NCBI RefSeq assembly: GCF_011303755.1
Contig: NZ_CP049885.1
Span: 1,594,001-1,658,000 of the forward strand
DNA length: 64,000 bases
Source: Acidovorax sp. HDW3
Lineage (GTDB): Bacteria; Pseudomonadota; Gammaproteobacteria; Burkholderiales; Burkholderiaceae_C
Direction: 5' to 3'
Positions 32,727-41,680 of the stretch are shown here, in pieces; position 1 is the stretch's first letter; each line of letters begins with the position of its first letter. Made by a program: the position numbers and the translations under genes. The notes under the pieces are model-generated. The model saw only the letters and a program-made list of their open reading frames with translations. It made no database searches and was not told the DNA's origin.

Positions 32727-34609
32727 GGGTTGGCTTCCTCCAGGTGATGGGGGCGCTCGGCCTTGCGCTGGGGCTCAAACAGGCGCACTTCCTGCTCGCG
32801 GCCTTTGACGTGAAACGCTCCCCGGTCGATAAAGTCAAACGCATCGCCGCATTGTGCGCGCGTTGTCTCCGAAACCAATACCGTCGCCACGCCCTTGGTG
32901 CAGCCTTCAATGCGGCTGGCAAGGTTGACGGTATCGCCAATGGCGGTGTAGTCCAGGCGCCGGCTGGTGCCCAAAAAGCCCACCACCGCCGGCCCGGAGT
33001 GCACGCCTATGCCAATGGCAAACTGCACCCCCGGCTCCTGCTGCGCCAGCTCGGCGGCAAAAACCTGCAAGGCATCGGCCATGCCCAGCGCCGCCTGCAC
33101 CGCCAGCACGGCGTGCTGCGGCTGCGCCAGGGGGGCGCCCCAAAAGGCCATGATGGCGTCGCCAATGAATTTATCGAGCGTGCCCTGGTGGCGAAAAATC
33201 ACCTCCACCTGCATCTCAAAATAGCGGTTGAGCAGCGCCACAATGGCCTCGGGCGGGCGGTGCTCAGACAGGCTGGTAAAGCCCCGAATATCGGAAAACA
33301 GCACCGTGACCTCGCGGCTGCTCGACACCTCGGCCTGCACCACCTGCGCCGGATCCGACAGGTCTTGCACGATGTGCGGATCGACAAAGCGCGCAAACAT
33401 GGCCTGCACATGGCGCCGCTGCTGCCCTTCGAGCCGCACCGACAGCAGGCCAAAGGCCAGCAGCGCCAGCGCCCCGAGCATCAGCGGCGACAGCGGCATC
33501 CAATACACCCGCCACTGCAGCGCCACCGCCGCGCCCAGCAGCGCCAGCAGCACCACGGCCACAAAACCACCGACCGTGTGCGCCAGCGATACACGGGTGG
33601 CAAAGCTGTAGCCCAGCGCACCAATGAGCGCCAGCGCCAGCGCCACATGGCTCGCCAGCGGCGCATCGCGCAGCCAGTCGCTGTTTTCAAGGTTGGCAAT
33701 GCCAGTGGCCAAGACGAACGGGCCGGGCGTGGTGGCGTCGATGGGCGTGGGCACAAAGTCGTGCAGGCCGCTGGCCGTGGCGCCAATGATGATGACCTTG
33801 CCACGCGGGTCAAAAGGCAGCGCCGCGCCCTCGGTCTGCGAAGCCAGATAGGCCCGGGCATAGGGAATGCGCGTGAACTCGCGCCCATACCAGTTCAGGC
33901 GAAAGCGCGCCGCGTGCGGGTGCGGCAGCTGCAGCGCATCGGCCACGCGGCCAATGATGTGCGGCAGCCACCAGCCCTGGTGCACGCGCCCGAGCTCGGT
34001 GCTGCGGCCAATGCCGTCCTCATCCTTGATGAAGTTGATGTAGCCGGTGCGCCAGACTTCGGGCGGCAGCGCCGTCGGGCCGTCGATGCCGTAGCGCGCC
34101 TGGGGCTGCGCCAGCGGCAGCGGGCGAATACCCATGGCCGGCGGCGCCAGCGCCAGCGGCGCCTGCTGCGTCGAGTCTTCGAGCAAGATCATGGGCACGA
34201 AGGCGCGTTCAAAGCGCAGCGCCTGCGCCAGGGCGGCGTCGTTTTCAGGGTGAAAACGGTCGGGCGGCGACAAAATCAAATCGAGCACGATGGCGCGCGG
34301 CGCCTGCGCCGCCAGCGCCTCGATCAGCTCGGCATGGATCACGCGCGGCCAGGACCAGGCGCCGGCGAGCTCAAACATCTGCGGGTCTTGCAACGAGGGC
34401 TGGTCGATGTCGATCAACACCACATCCGCCGGCGGTACCCGCGCCTGCGCGTGCCAGCGCAGCAGCACATCGCCCAGGCGGTGGTCAAGCGCGGCAAGGC
34501 TGTGCACATACAGCAATTCCAGCAAAGCCAGCGCCACCAAGGCCAGCGCCAGCAGCCAGTGCAGGGGGCCACGCTGGCCGGGCTTGAATGACAGGAAAGG
34601 TAAACGCAC
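32723..34609 (-). CDS. CHASE2-domain adenylate/guanylate cyclase
   Basis: A 628-residue membrane receptor cyclase. After an N-terminal helix, a periplasmic CHASE2 domain (about 50-330, DVVLIDIDQPSLQDP) leads into three transmembrane helices (about 335-405). The C-terminal class III cyclase domain has the metal Asp residues in VLFSDIRGFTSLSEH and KFIGDAIMAFWG. The Lys before FIGDA and the Asp in DYTAIGDTVNLASRIEG favour ATP as substrate, i.e. an adenylate cyclase. It heads an operon with an SH3 protein and an M48 protease. Confidence 0.92.
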   Translation of the reverse strand: MRLPFLSFKPGQRGPLHWLLALALVALALLELLYVHSLAALDHRLGDVLLRWHAQARVPPADVVLIDIDQPSLQDPQMFELAGAWSWPRVIHAELIEALAAQAPRAIVLDLILSPPDRFHPENDAALAQALRFERAFVPMILLEDSTQQAPLALAPPAMGIRPLPLAQPQARYGIDGPTALPPEVWRTGYINFIKDEDGIGRSTELGRVHQGWWLPHIIGRVADALQLPHPHAARFRLNWYGREFTRIPYARAYLASQTEGAALPFDPRGKVIIIGATASGLHDFVPTPIDATTPGPFVLATGIANLENSDWLRDAPLASHVALALALIGALGYSFATRVSLAHTVGGFVAVVLLALLGAAVALQWRVYWMPLSPLMLGALALLAFGLLSVRLEGQQRRHVQAMFARFVDPHIVQDLSDPAQVVQAEVSSSREVTVLFSDIRGFTSLSEHRPPEAIVALLNRYFEMQVEVIFRHQGTLDKFIGDAIMAFWGAPLAQPQHAVLAVQAALGMADALQVFAAELAQQEPGVQFAIGIGVHSGPAVVGFLGTSRRLDYTAIGDTVNLASRIEGCTKGVATVLVSETTRAQCGDAFDFIDRGAFHVKGREQEVRLFEPQRKAERPHHLEEANP

Positions 34610-34669
34610 GGCGGCGAGTATGGGCGCAGCCCCTGCCTGGCGTCAAGCTATTTTGCTATTATTTTTATA

Positions 34670-34708
34670 GCTGCCAGCGCTTATAAAATAAGCGCTGGCA
34701 GCATTTTT
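34670..34708. repeat. Dispersed palindromic repeat, perfect 15-bp hairpin
   Basis: GCTGCCAGCGCTTAT (34670-34684) pairs perfectly with ATAAGCGCTGGCAGC (34688-34702) around a 3-base loop, followed by ATTTTT on the plus strand. It lies between the SMR gene and the cyclase gene and is one of the two most symmetrical copies in the window. Confidence 0.9.
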
Positions 34709-34763
34709 CACTCATGGATTCAACGACAAGTCCAACGCGTGCATCGTGGCTTGGCAGGAGCGC

Positions 34764-35108
34764 TCAATGCGTGCCCGTCTTGGAAAACAGCTGGATGACG
34801 AATACGCCAGCAACGATCAGCCCCATGCCCAGCAGCGCCGCCAGGTCCAGCTTCTGGCCGTGCAGCAGCCAGCCCACGACAGAGATCAGCACGATGCCCA
34901 GGCCCGACCAAACGGCGTACACCAGGCCCGTGGGCAGGCTTTTCATCACCAATGACAGCATGTAGAACGCCAGGCCGTAGCCCAGGGCGCAGACCACGCT
35001 GGGCAGCGCCCGTGTAAATCCTTCGGAGGACTTGAGCGCCGTGGTGGCGATGACCTCGGCGACGATGGCAACGCCCAGCTGCGCCCAGGGCGGCAGTACC
35101 AGCGCCAT
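34764..35108 (-). CDS. SMR-family small multidrug exporter
   Basis: A 114-residue protein with four transmembrane helices of the EmrE/QacE family. The essential membrane Glu is in [19 protein letters not shown], and [19 protein letters not shown] is the family signature. It exports cationic compounds by proton antiport as a dimer. It lies five bases after rlmB. Confidence 0.93.
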   Translation of the reverse strand: MALVLPPWAQLGVAIVAEVIATTALKSSEGFTRALPSVVCALGYGLAFYMLSLVMKSLPTGLVYAVWSGLGIVLISVVGWLLHGQKLDLAALLGMGLIVAGVFVIQLFSKTGTH

Positions 35109-35112
35109 CGGC

Positions 35113-35862
35113 CTAGCCCCCGCGCTGGCGCAGCGCCTCGTACAGGCACAGCGCGCTGGCCACGGACACGTTCAGGCTCTCGACCGCGCCCTGCATGGGG
35201 ATGCTGACCAGCGCGTCGCAGGTCTTGCGCGTGAGCTGGCGCATTCCCGGGCCCTCGGCGCCCAGCACCAGGGCCACCGGGCCCTTGAGATCGGCCTGGT
35301 ACAGGGTCTGCTCGGCGTCGCCGCTGGTGCCAATGATCCAGATGTTGCGCTCCTTGAGCTCGCCCAGGGTGCGCGCCAGGTTGGTGACCATGAAGTACGG
35401 CACCGTCTCGGCCGCGCCGCTGGCGACCTTGGCCACGGTGGCGTTGATGCCCACGGCATGGTCCTTGGGCGCGATGACGGCGTGCGCGCCCGCGCCATCG
35501 GCCACGCGCAGGCAGGCGCCGAGGTTGTGCGGATCGGTCACGCCGTCGAGCACCAGGAGCAGCGGGTTGGCCACGCCGTCGGCTTCGAGCTGGTCGAGCA
35601 AATCGTCGAGCGAGTGCAGCTGCGCCACCTCTTGCACCCGGGCGGCCACGCCCTGGTGGCCGTGGCTGCCGGCGAGCTTGGACAGGCGCAGGCCGTCGGC
35701 CTCGATCAGGCGCACGCCCGCCTCCTTGGCGCGGGCAATGAACTGGCGCATACGCGCATCGCGGCGCGTGGGCTCAAAGTAAATTTCAATGATGGATTGC
35801 GGCGCCGTTTTCAAGCGCACGCCAACGGCATGGAAGCCGAACAAGACTTTGGGGGTGGACAT
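35113..35862 (-). CDS. rlmB: 23S rRNA (guanosine-2'-O-)-methyltransferase RlmB
   Basis: A 249-residue SpoU-family (SPOUT) methyltransferase that modifies G2251 of 23S rRNA. The N-terminal substrate domain ([12 protein letters not shown]) is followed by the knotted domain with [36 protein letters not shown] and [18 protein letters not shown]. Confidence 0.95.
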   Translation of the reverse strand: MSTPKVLFGFHAVGVRLKTAPQSIIEIYFEPTRRDARMRQFIARAKEAGVRLIEADGLRLSKLAGSHGHQGVAARVQEVAQLHSLDDLLDQLEADGVANPLLLVLDGVTDPHNLGACLRVADGAGAHAVIAPKDHAVGINATVAKVASGAAETVPYFMVTNLARTLGELKERNIWIIGTSGDAEQTLYQADLKGPVALVLGAEGPGMRQLTRKTCDALVSIPMQGAVESLNVSVASALCLYEALRQRGG

Positions 35863-36021
35863 AAGGGGCCATTATCTAATCTGCGCCGGCCGCAGGTTTT
35901 TACAATCGCCCCCCTACCCTTGTGATACCTCCCTTTTGAGCCCTGCAGCCACCCGCTGCGGCGGTATTCGCCCCAGGCATGACCTGCTTTGGCGGCGCGG
36001 CTCGCGTTCCTTGTTTTCATC

Positions 36022-37236
36022 ATGATCCTCTCTCCCTTGCTGCGCTGGGCGCAGCGCACCAGTCTGGTGGCGCAAATCGGCATTGGCCTGCTCGCCGGCG
36101 TGGCCCTGGCCCTGTTCTTTCCCCAGGCCACCCCGGCAGTGGCGTTTCTGGGCAACCTGTTCATTTCGGCATTGAAGGCGATTGCGCCAGTGCTGGTGTT
36201 CGTGCTGGTGATGGCCGCCATCAGCAACCACCGCCCGGGCGAGAGCACGCACATGCGCCCCATCTTGCTGCTGTACGCCATCGGCACGCTCGCAGCCGCC
36301 ACCGTTGGCGTGGCGGCCAGCCTGTGGTTTCCGAGCACGCTGGTGCTCAAGGCCGGGGTGCAGGCGCAGGCGGCGCCGGGCGCAGTCTCAGAAGTGCTGC
36401 TCAACGTCGTCAACAGCCTGGCCTCCAACCCGGTGAAGGCGCTGCTCGAAGCCAACTACATCGGCATCCTGGGCTGGGCCATTGCCCTGGGCGTGGCGCT
36501 GCGCCACGCCAGCGACAGCACGCGCAGCGCGCTGCAAGACGGCGCCCAGGCCGTGACGCAGGTCATCCAGTGGGTGATTCGCTGCGCACCGCTGGGCATT
36601 CTGGGCCTGGTGGCCGCCACCTTTGCCGAAGCCGGTGCGCAGGCCCTGCTGGGCTACGCGCAGCTGCTGGCCGTGCTGCTGGGCTGCATGGTGTTCGTGG
36701 CGCTGGTGGTCAACCCGCTGATCGTTTTTTGCACCATCGGCCGCAACCCCTACCCGCTGGTGCTGACCTGCCTGCGCGAGAGTGGCGTCACCGCCTTCTT
36801 CACGCGCAGCTCGGCGGCCAACATCCCCATCAACCTGGCCCTGGCCAAGCGCCTGAACCTCGATGAGGAAACCTACAGCATCGCCATTCCGCTGGGCGCG
36901 ACCATCAACATGGCGGGCGCGGCCATCACCATCAGCGTGCTCTCGCTGGCAGCGGCGCACACCCTGGGCATCGCGGTCGATGTGCCCACCGCGCTGCTGC
37001 TGTGCGTCGTCGCCTCGGTCTGCGCCTGCGGCGCCTCGGGCGTGGCCGGCGGCTCGCTGCTGCTCATCCCGCTGGCCTGCAGCCTGTTTGGCATCGGCAA
37101 CGACGTCGCCATGCAGGTGGTGGGCGTGGGCTTCATCATCGGTGTGCTGCAGGACTCGGCCGAGACGGCGCTGAACTCCTCCACCGACGTGCTGTTCACC
37201 GCCGCCGTCTGCATGGCCAAGCAAAAACGCGCTTGA
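36022..37236 (+). CDS. sstT: Serine/threonine:Na+ symporter SstT
   Basis: A 404-residue dicarboxylate/amino acid:cation symporter of the SstT type. It has about eight helices plus re-entrant loops. [17 protein letters not shown] and [13 protein letters not shown] are the substrate and sodium motifs, and [19 protein letters not shown] is near the C-terminus. The chosen ATG (MILSPLLRW) has little Shine-Dalgarno match. The 159-base leader behind it (35863-36021) contains GC-rich inverted stretches that I could not assign. Confidence 0.93.
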   Translation: MILSPLLRWAQRTSLVAQIGIGLLAGVALALFFPQATPAVAFLGNLFISALKAIAPVLVFVLVMAAISNHRPGESTHMRPILLLYAIGTLAAATVGVAASLWFPSTLVLKAGVQAQAAPGAVSEVLLNVVNSLASNPVKALLEANYIGILGWAIALGVALRHASDSTRSALQDGAQAVTQVIQWVIRCAPLGILGLVAATFAEAGAQALLGYAQLLAVLLGCMVFVALVVNPLIVFCTIGRNPYPLVLTCLRESGVTAFFTRSSAANIPINLALAKRLNLDEETYSIAIPLGATINMAGAAITISVLSLAAAHTLGIAVDVPTALLLCVVASVCACGASGVAGGSLLLIPLACSLFGIGNDVAMQVVGVGFIIGVLQDSAETALNSSTDVLFTAAVCMAKQKRA

Positions 37237-37239
37237 ATT

Positions 37240-37332
37240 TTGATAGCGCCTCGCGCTTGATTGGCGCGGCTTTGCAAATGATTCATAGCGCAAAGCCGCG
37301 CGCAGCAAGCGCGACTAGCTATTATTTTTGAT
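37240..37332. repeat. Composite dispersed repeat with nested hairpins
   Basis: The outer arms GCGCTTG and CAAGCGC resemble the standard repeat, but the centre carries a second perfect 12-bp inverted repeat, GCGCGGCTTTGC (37264-37275) with GCAAAGCCGCGC (37290-37301). The element spans the convergent sstT/ABC ATPase ends and supplies the last codons of the ATPase gene (AIKNNS). Confidence 0.75.
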
Positions 37333-38004
37333 AGCCCCAGCCTCGATGGTGATGCGCCGCTGGCAGCGCGCGGCAATGCCCAGGTCGTGTGTGACCAGCA
37401 GCAGCGTGGTGCCGCGCTCGCGGTTGAGGGCGAACATCAGCGCCATGATGGCTTCGCCCGTGGCGTGGTCGAGGCTGCCGGTGGGCTCGTCAGCGAGCAG
37501 CAGCGCCGGCTCGACGACGAAGGCGCGCGCCAGCGCCACGCGCTGCTGCTCGCCGCCCGAGAGCAGGCGCGGGTAATGCGCCAGGCGCTGGCCCAGGCCG
37601 ACATGCGCCAGCATCTCGGCCGCACGTGCACGCGCATCGCGCCGGCCAGCGAGTTCGAGCGGCAGCATCACGTTCTCCAGCGCCGTGAGGTGGGCCATGA
37701 GCTGAAAATTCTGGAACACGAAACCGAGCTGCGACGCGCGCAGCGCCGCGCGGGCATCCTCGTCGCGCGCGAACAAGTCCTCGCCCAGCAGGCGCACCGT
37801 GCCGCGCGTGGGCGTATCCAGGCCGGCGATGATGGACAGCAGCGTGCTCTTGCCCGAGCCCGAGGCGCCGACGATGGCCGCTGTCTCCCCGGCCGCCAGC
37901 GCAAAGTCGATATCGCGCAAAATCTCCAGCTCTCCGGTGCTGTCGCGCACCGATTTATAGACGTGATCGACCGCCATCAGCGGCGTGCGGGTGGTATCTG
38001 GCAT
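37315..38004 (-). CDS. YbbA-like ABC transporter ATPase
   Basis: A 229-residue ATPase of the MacB/LolD/YbbA group. Walker A is GASGSGKSTLLSII, Q-loop VFQNFQLMAHL, signature LLSGGEQQRVALARAF, Walker B LLLADEPTGSLD. It is divergent from tesA, as ybbA is in E. coli, but no YbbP-type permease follows; the repeat and sstT lie there instead. The ATG at 38004 overlaps the tesA start codon; MAVDHVYKSV at 37977 is an alternative start. Confidence 0.9.
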   Translation of the reverse strand: MPDTTRTPLMAVDHVYKSVRDSTGELEILRDIDFALAAGETAAIVGASGSGKSTLLSIIAGLDTPTRGTVRLLGEDLFARDEDARAALRASQLGFVFQNFQLMAHLTALENVMLPLELAGRRDARARAAEMLAHVGLGQRLAHYPRLLSGGEQQRVALARAFVVEPALLLADEPTGSLDHATGEAIMALMFALNRERGTTLLLVTHDLGIAARCQRRITIEAGAIKNNS

Positions 38005-38731
38005 GAATGGAATAGCAGTAAGAGAAAAAACAACGCGGCGCCACTTTATCGCGGCCCTGGCCCTGGCGGGCGCAGGCACGACCGCCTTGGCAGCCGAGCC
38101 GCCCCCAAGCAGCGCCCCCACGCTGCTGGTGCTGGGCGACTCGATCAGCGCCGAATACGGCCTGGCGCGCGGCCAGGGCTGGGTGGCGCTGCTGCAAGAG
38201 CGCCTGGCGGCGCAAAAAATACCGCTGCAGGTGCACAACGCCAGCGTCAGCGGCGAAACCACCGCCGGCGGGCGCACCCGCCTGCCCGCGCTGCTGGCGC
38301 AGCACCGCCCGGCCATCGTCATCGTCGAGCTCGGCGCCAACGACGCCCTGCGCGGCCTGCCCCTGGCGCACACCGAGGACAACCTGCGCGCCATGGCCGC
38401 CGCCGTGCGGCAGGCCGGCGCCCGCCTGCTGCTGCTGGGAATGCAGGTGCCGCCCAATTACGGCAAGGACTACAACCTGCGCTTTGCCGCCCTGTTCGCG
38501 CAGGTGGCGCAGGCGCAGCAGGCGGCGCTGGTGCCGTTTTTGCTCGCCGGCGTGGCCGACGCCAGCGAGCCGCTGGCGCTGTTCCAGGCCGATGGCATCC
38601 ACCCGAACGCACAGGCGCAGCCGCAGCTGCTGGCCAACGTCTGGCCGCAGCTGCTGCCCCTGCTCAAAAAGCCTGGGCCAGCGCCTGCGCCAGGTCGGCG
38701 CGCAAATCCTGCGGCGCCTCCAGGCCGATAG
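38003..38731 (+). CDS. tesA: Arylesterase/thioesterase I TesA-like (SGNH hydrolase)
   Basis: A 242-residue SGNH hydrolase. The catalytic Ser is in LVLGDSISAEYGL, the oxyanion Asn in ELGANDALRG, and the Asp/His in FQADGIHPNA. The signal peptide has a twin-arginine-like TRRHFIAALALAG, so Tat export is possible, unlike Sec-exported E. coli TesA. The C-terminal Pro/Ala/Gly-Arg tail overlaps metC on the other strand by 68 bases. Start choice is uncertain because it overlaps the divergent ATPase start. Confidence 0.9.
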   Translation: MNGIAVREKTTRRHFIAALALAGAGTTALAAEPPPSSAPTLLVLGDSISAEYGLARGQGWVALLQERLAAQKIPLQVHNASVSGETTAGGRTRLPALLAQHRPAIVIVELGANDALRGLPLAHTEDNLRAMAAAVRQAGARLLLLGMQVPPNYGKDYNLRFAALFAQVAQAQQAALVPFLLAGVADASEPLALFQADGIHPNAQAQPQLLANVWPQLLPLLKKPGPAPAPGRRANPAAPPGR

Positions 38732-39872
38732 CCAAGCGCACCAGGTGCCCCGGCTGCAGCTGCGCCTGCGGCGCCGAGCGCATGGCCGCCAGGCTGTAGG
38801 GCATGACCAGGCTGGTTGGCCCGCCCCAGCTGTAGCCGATCTTGAACAGGCGCAGGCTGTCGCAAAAGCGATCGACCTGCGCCTGGCTGTAGCGCGCATC
38901 AAACACAAAGCTGAACAACCCCGCCGCCAGGTCGCGCGCGCCGCACAGCGCCTGCCACTGCGCGTGCCCCGGGCTGCCGGCCAGCGCCGGGTGCAGCAGT
39001 TGCACCACCTGCGGCTGCGCCGCCAGCCACTGCGCCAAGCCGCGCGCGGCCTGGTCCTGGGCGCGGTAGCGCAGCAGCAGGCTGGGCAGGGCGCGCAGCA
39101 CGGCCTCGGCATCGTTGGCGCCCACGCCCAAGCCCAGGCGCATGTGGGTGAGCTTGAGCTGCAGGTGCACATCGGCATCGCGCGTGACGATGCTGCCCAT
39201 GAGCACGTCGCCACCGCCGCTGGGGTATTTGGTCAGGGCGTGGGCGCTGATGTCCACGCCCAGCGTGCCGTCGCCCAGCAGATCAAACGGCGCGAACGCC
39301 AGTCCGGCGCCCCAGGTGTTGTCCAGCGCCGTGCGCACGCCCCGGGCGCGGCACAGGCCGACCAGGGCGGGCAGATCGGGAAACTCCATGGTCACCGAGC
39401 CCGGCGCTTCGAGCCACACCAGGCGCGTGGCGGGCGTGATTTTGGCGGCCAGGTCGGCCCGATCGAGCGGGTTGTAAATCTGGTGGCGAATGCCGTAGTG
39501 CGCCAGCTCGACCTGCGCCAGGTCCTTGTTCGGGCCGTAGGCGTTGTCGGGCAGCAGCACCTCGTCGCCGGCGCGCAAGAGCGACAGCGCCACCGTTGCC
39601 AGCGCCGCCAGGCCGCTGGGCACGAGCAGGCATTGGGCGCCGCCTTCGAGCGTGGCCAGGCGCTCTTCGAGCAAATAGGTGGTGGGCGTGCCGTGCAGGC
39701 CGTAGGTGTAGGCGCTCTTGTCCTTCCACTCGCGCGCGCGCATGGCGGCGACGTTGGGGAAAAACACCGTCGAAGCCTTGTACACCCCCGGCTGCGGCGC
39801 GGCAAAACCGGCCGGCGGCACGTAGGGGTGGTGGATGAGGGTGGTATCGGGGCTGGGGGTCAAATCAGGCAT
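38664..39872 (-). CDS. metC: Cystathionine beta-lyase-type PLP enzyme
   Basis: A 402-residue Cys/Met metabolism PLP enzyme of the MetC type, cleaving cystathionine to homocysteine. The PLP lysine is in ISAHALTKYPSGGGDVLMGS, and TYGLHGTPTTYLLEERLATL is the family N-terminal signature. The start MPDLTPSPDTTLIHHPYVPP is as expected for betaproteobacterial MetC. Its 3' end overlaps tesA convergently. Confidence 0.92.
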   Translation of the reverse strand: MPDLTPSPDTTLIHHPYVPPAGFAAPQPGVYKASTVFFPNVAAMRAREWKDKSAYTYGLHGTPTTYLLEERLATLEGGAQCLLVPSGLAALATVALSLLRAGDEVLLPDNAYGPNKDLAQVELAHYGIRHQIYNPLDRADLAAKITPATRLVWLEAPGSVTMEFPDLPALVGLCRARGVRTALDNTWGAGLAFAPFDLLGDGTLGVDISAHALTKYPSGGGDVLMGSIVTRDADVHLQLKLTHMRLGLGVGANDAEAVLRALPSLLLRYRAQDQAARGLAQWLAAQPQVVQLLHPALAGSPGHAQWQALCGARDLAAGLFSFVFDARYSQAQVDRFCDSLRLFKIGYSWGGPTSLVMPYSLAAMRSAPQAQLQPGHLVRLAIGLEAPQDLRADLAQALAQAF

Positions 39873-39945
39873 GGGGCGATGGTAGCGCCGCACCACCCGT
39901 CCGCAGGCGCACAAAGGCCATGCACAAGCGGGACAATCACGTCCC

Positions 39946-41652
39946 ATGCTGCCCCCTGTCCTGGTTCGTTTTTTCCCCTTTCTCGCCTGGCCCCGCCCGA
40001 GCCGCGCCCTGCTGCAGGGCGAGTTCTGGGCCGGCATCACCGTCGGCCTGATGCTCGTGCCCCAGGGCGTGGCCTACGCCAGCCTTGCCGGGATGCCGCT
40101 GGTGACGGGCATCTACGCCTCGCTCGTGCCGGCGCTGGTGGCGGTGCTGTGGAGCTCCTCCACGCGCCTGGGCGTGGGGCCGACGGCGCTGTCGAGCCTG
40201 CTCATCGGTGCCTCGCTCAGCGGCCTGGCCGAGCCCGGCAGCGCGCAGTGGGTGGCGCTGGCGGTGTGGCTGGCACTGCTGTCGGGGCTGCTGCAGCTGC
40301 TGCTCGGGCTGGTGCGCTTTGGCTGGCTGATGAGCCTCATCACCTCGCCCGTGCTCAGCGGCTTTACGCAGGCGGCGGCGCTCTTGATTGCCGCCAGCCA
40401 GCTGCCGGCGCTGCTGGGCCTGCGCACCACCTGGCACGCGCTCGCCGTCAGCCCCTCGCTGCACCACTTTGATTTACTGGCCGCTGCCTTCGGCCTGGGC
40501 AGCCTGGCGCTGCTGGTGCTGGCGCGGCGCCTGCGCCCGGGCTTTCCGGCGCCGCTGCTGGTGCTGGCGCTGGCGGCCTTGCTCAGCTGGGGCCTGGGTT
40601 TTGCCGAGCGCGGCGGCGCCGTCGTCGGCGCCCTGCCCGAGGGCCTGCCGGTGCTGTACTGGCCAGGCTGGCTGACCTGGGATGAATGGGGCACGCTGGT
40701 GCTGCCGGTGCTCATCATCACGCTGGTGAGTTTTTTAGAGACGGCGTCGAGCGCCAAGGTCGATCACCAAAGCAGCGGCACGCGCTGGAACGAGAACCAG
40801 GACCTGATCGCCCACGGCATGGCCAAGATCAGCGCCGGCCTGTGCGGCAGCTTTCCCACCAGCGCCTCGTTCTCGCGCTCGGCGCTGAACCTGTACGCCG
40901 GCGCGCAAAGCGGCTGGGCCACGCTGTTTGCCTGCGCCCTGGTGCTGGCCACCTTGCTGTGGCTCACGCCGCTGCTGTACTACGTGCCGCAATCGGCGCT
41001 GGCGGCGCTGGTGGTGGTGGCCATCACCAGCCTGATCAAGCCCATGGGTTTTGTGCGCCTGTGGCGCATTGCGCGCGTCGAGGGCGCCATCAGCCTGAGC
41101 ACCTTCGCCCTGACGCTGGCGACCGCGCCGCGCCTGTACTGGGGCGTGCTCGCCGGCGTGCTCGTCAACCTGTGCCATTTTTTGTACCAGCGCCTGCACC
41201 CGCGCATCATCGAAGTCGGCCTGCACCCCGACGCCAGCCTGCGCGACCGCCACCTGTGGCAGCTGCCGCCACTGGCGCCGCAGCTGCTGGCGCTGCGCAT
41301 GGATGCGGAGCTGGACTTTGCCAGTGCCAACAGCCTCGAGCGCCTGATCGCCGAGCGCCTGGCCGCCGAGCCCGGCCTGCGCCAGGTGTGCCTGTTTGCC
41401 CAGCCCATCAACCGCATCGACATCACCGGCGTGGAAACCTTTGTGCGCCTGCGCTCACTGCTGCGCCAGCGCGGGGGGTGCTTACACGTCAGCGGCCTGA
41501 AGCTGCCGGTGCAGCGCACCCTGGAGCGCGCCGGCGCCCTCGCGCCCGGCCCTGACCTGGTGCTGCACCGCGCCGATGCCCAGGCGCTGGCAGCGCTGCA
41601 GCCAGACGTGCAACCAGACTTGCAGCCACCAGCGGCCCCACCCAACTGCTAA
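39946..41652 (+). CDS. SulP-family anion transporter with STAS domain
   Basis: A 568-residue SulP permease. The N-terminal signature is GITVGLMLVPQGVAYASLAGMP, followed by about 12 helices and the block GLCGSFPTSASFSRSALNLY. The C-terminal STAS domain (about 445-545) has RIDITGVETFVRL. Substrates in the family are sulfate, bicarbonate or carboxylates and cannot be told apart here. It is divergent from metC across 73 bases. Confidence 0.93.
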   Translation: MLPPVLVRFFPFLAWPRPSRALLQGEFWAGITVGLMLVPQGVAYASLAGMPLVTGIYASLVPALVAVLWSSSTRLGVGPTALSSLLIGASLSGLAEPGSAQWVALAVWLALLSGLLQLLLGLVRFGWLMSLITSPVLSGFTQAAALLIAASQLPALLGLRTTWHALAVSPSLHHFDLLAAAFGLGSLALLVLARRLRPGFPAPLLVLALAALLSWGLGFAERGGAVVGALPEGLPVLYWPGWLTWDEWGTLVLPVLIITLVSFLETASSAKVDHQSSGTRWNENQDLIAHGMAKISAGLCGSFPTSASFSRSALNLYAGAQSGWATLFACALVLATLLWLTPLLYYVPQSALAALVVVAITSLIKPMGFVRLWRIARVEGAISLSTFALTLATAPRLYWGVLAGVLVNLCHFLYQRLHPRIIEVGLHPDASLRDRHLWQLPPLAPQLLALRMDAELDFASANSLERLIAERLAAEPGLRQVCLFAQPINRIDITGVETFVRLRSLLRQRGGCLHVSGLKLPVQRTLERAGALAPGPDLVLHRADAQALAALQPDVQPDLQPPAAPPNC

Positions 41653-41680
41653 ACTCAAGAATCCTTTTTTGTTGCAGCCC

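Noticed and set aside
35863-36021. Possible riboswitch or attenuator upstream of sstT
   Set aside because: The GC-rich stretches do not form a pattern I can match to any known riboswitch class.
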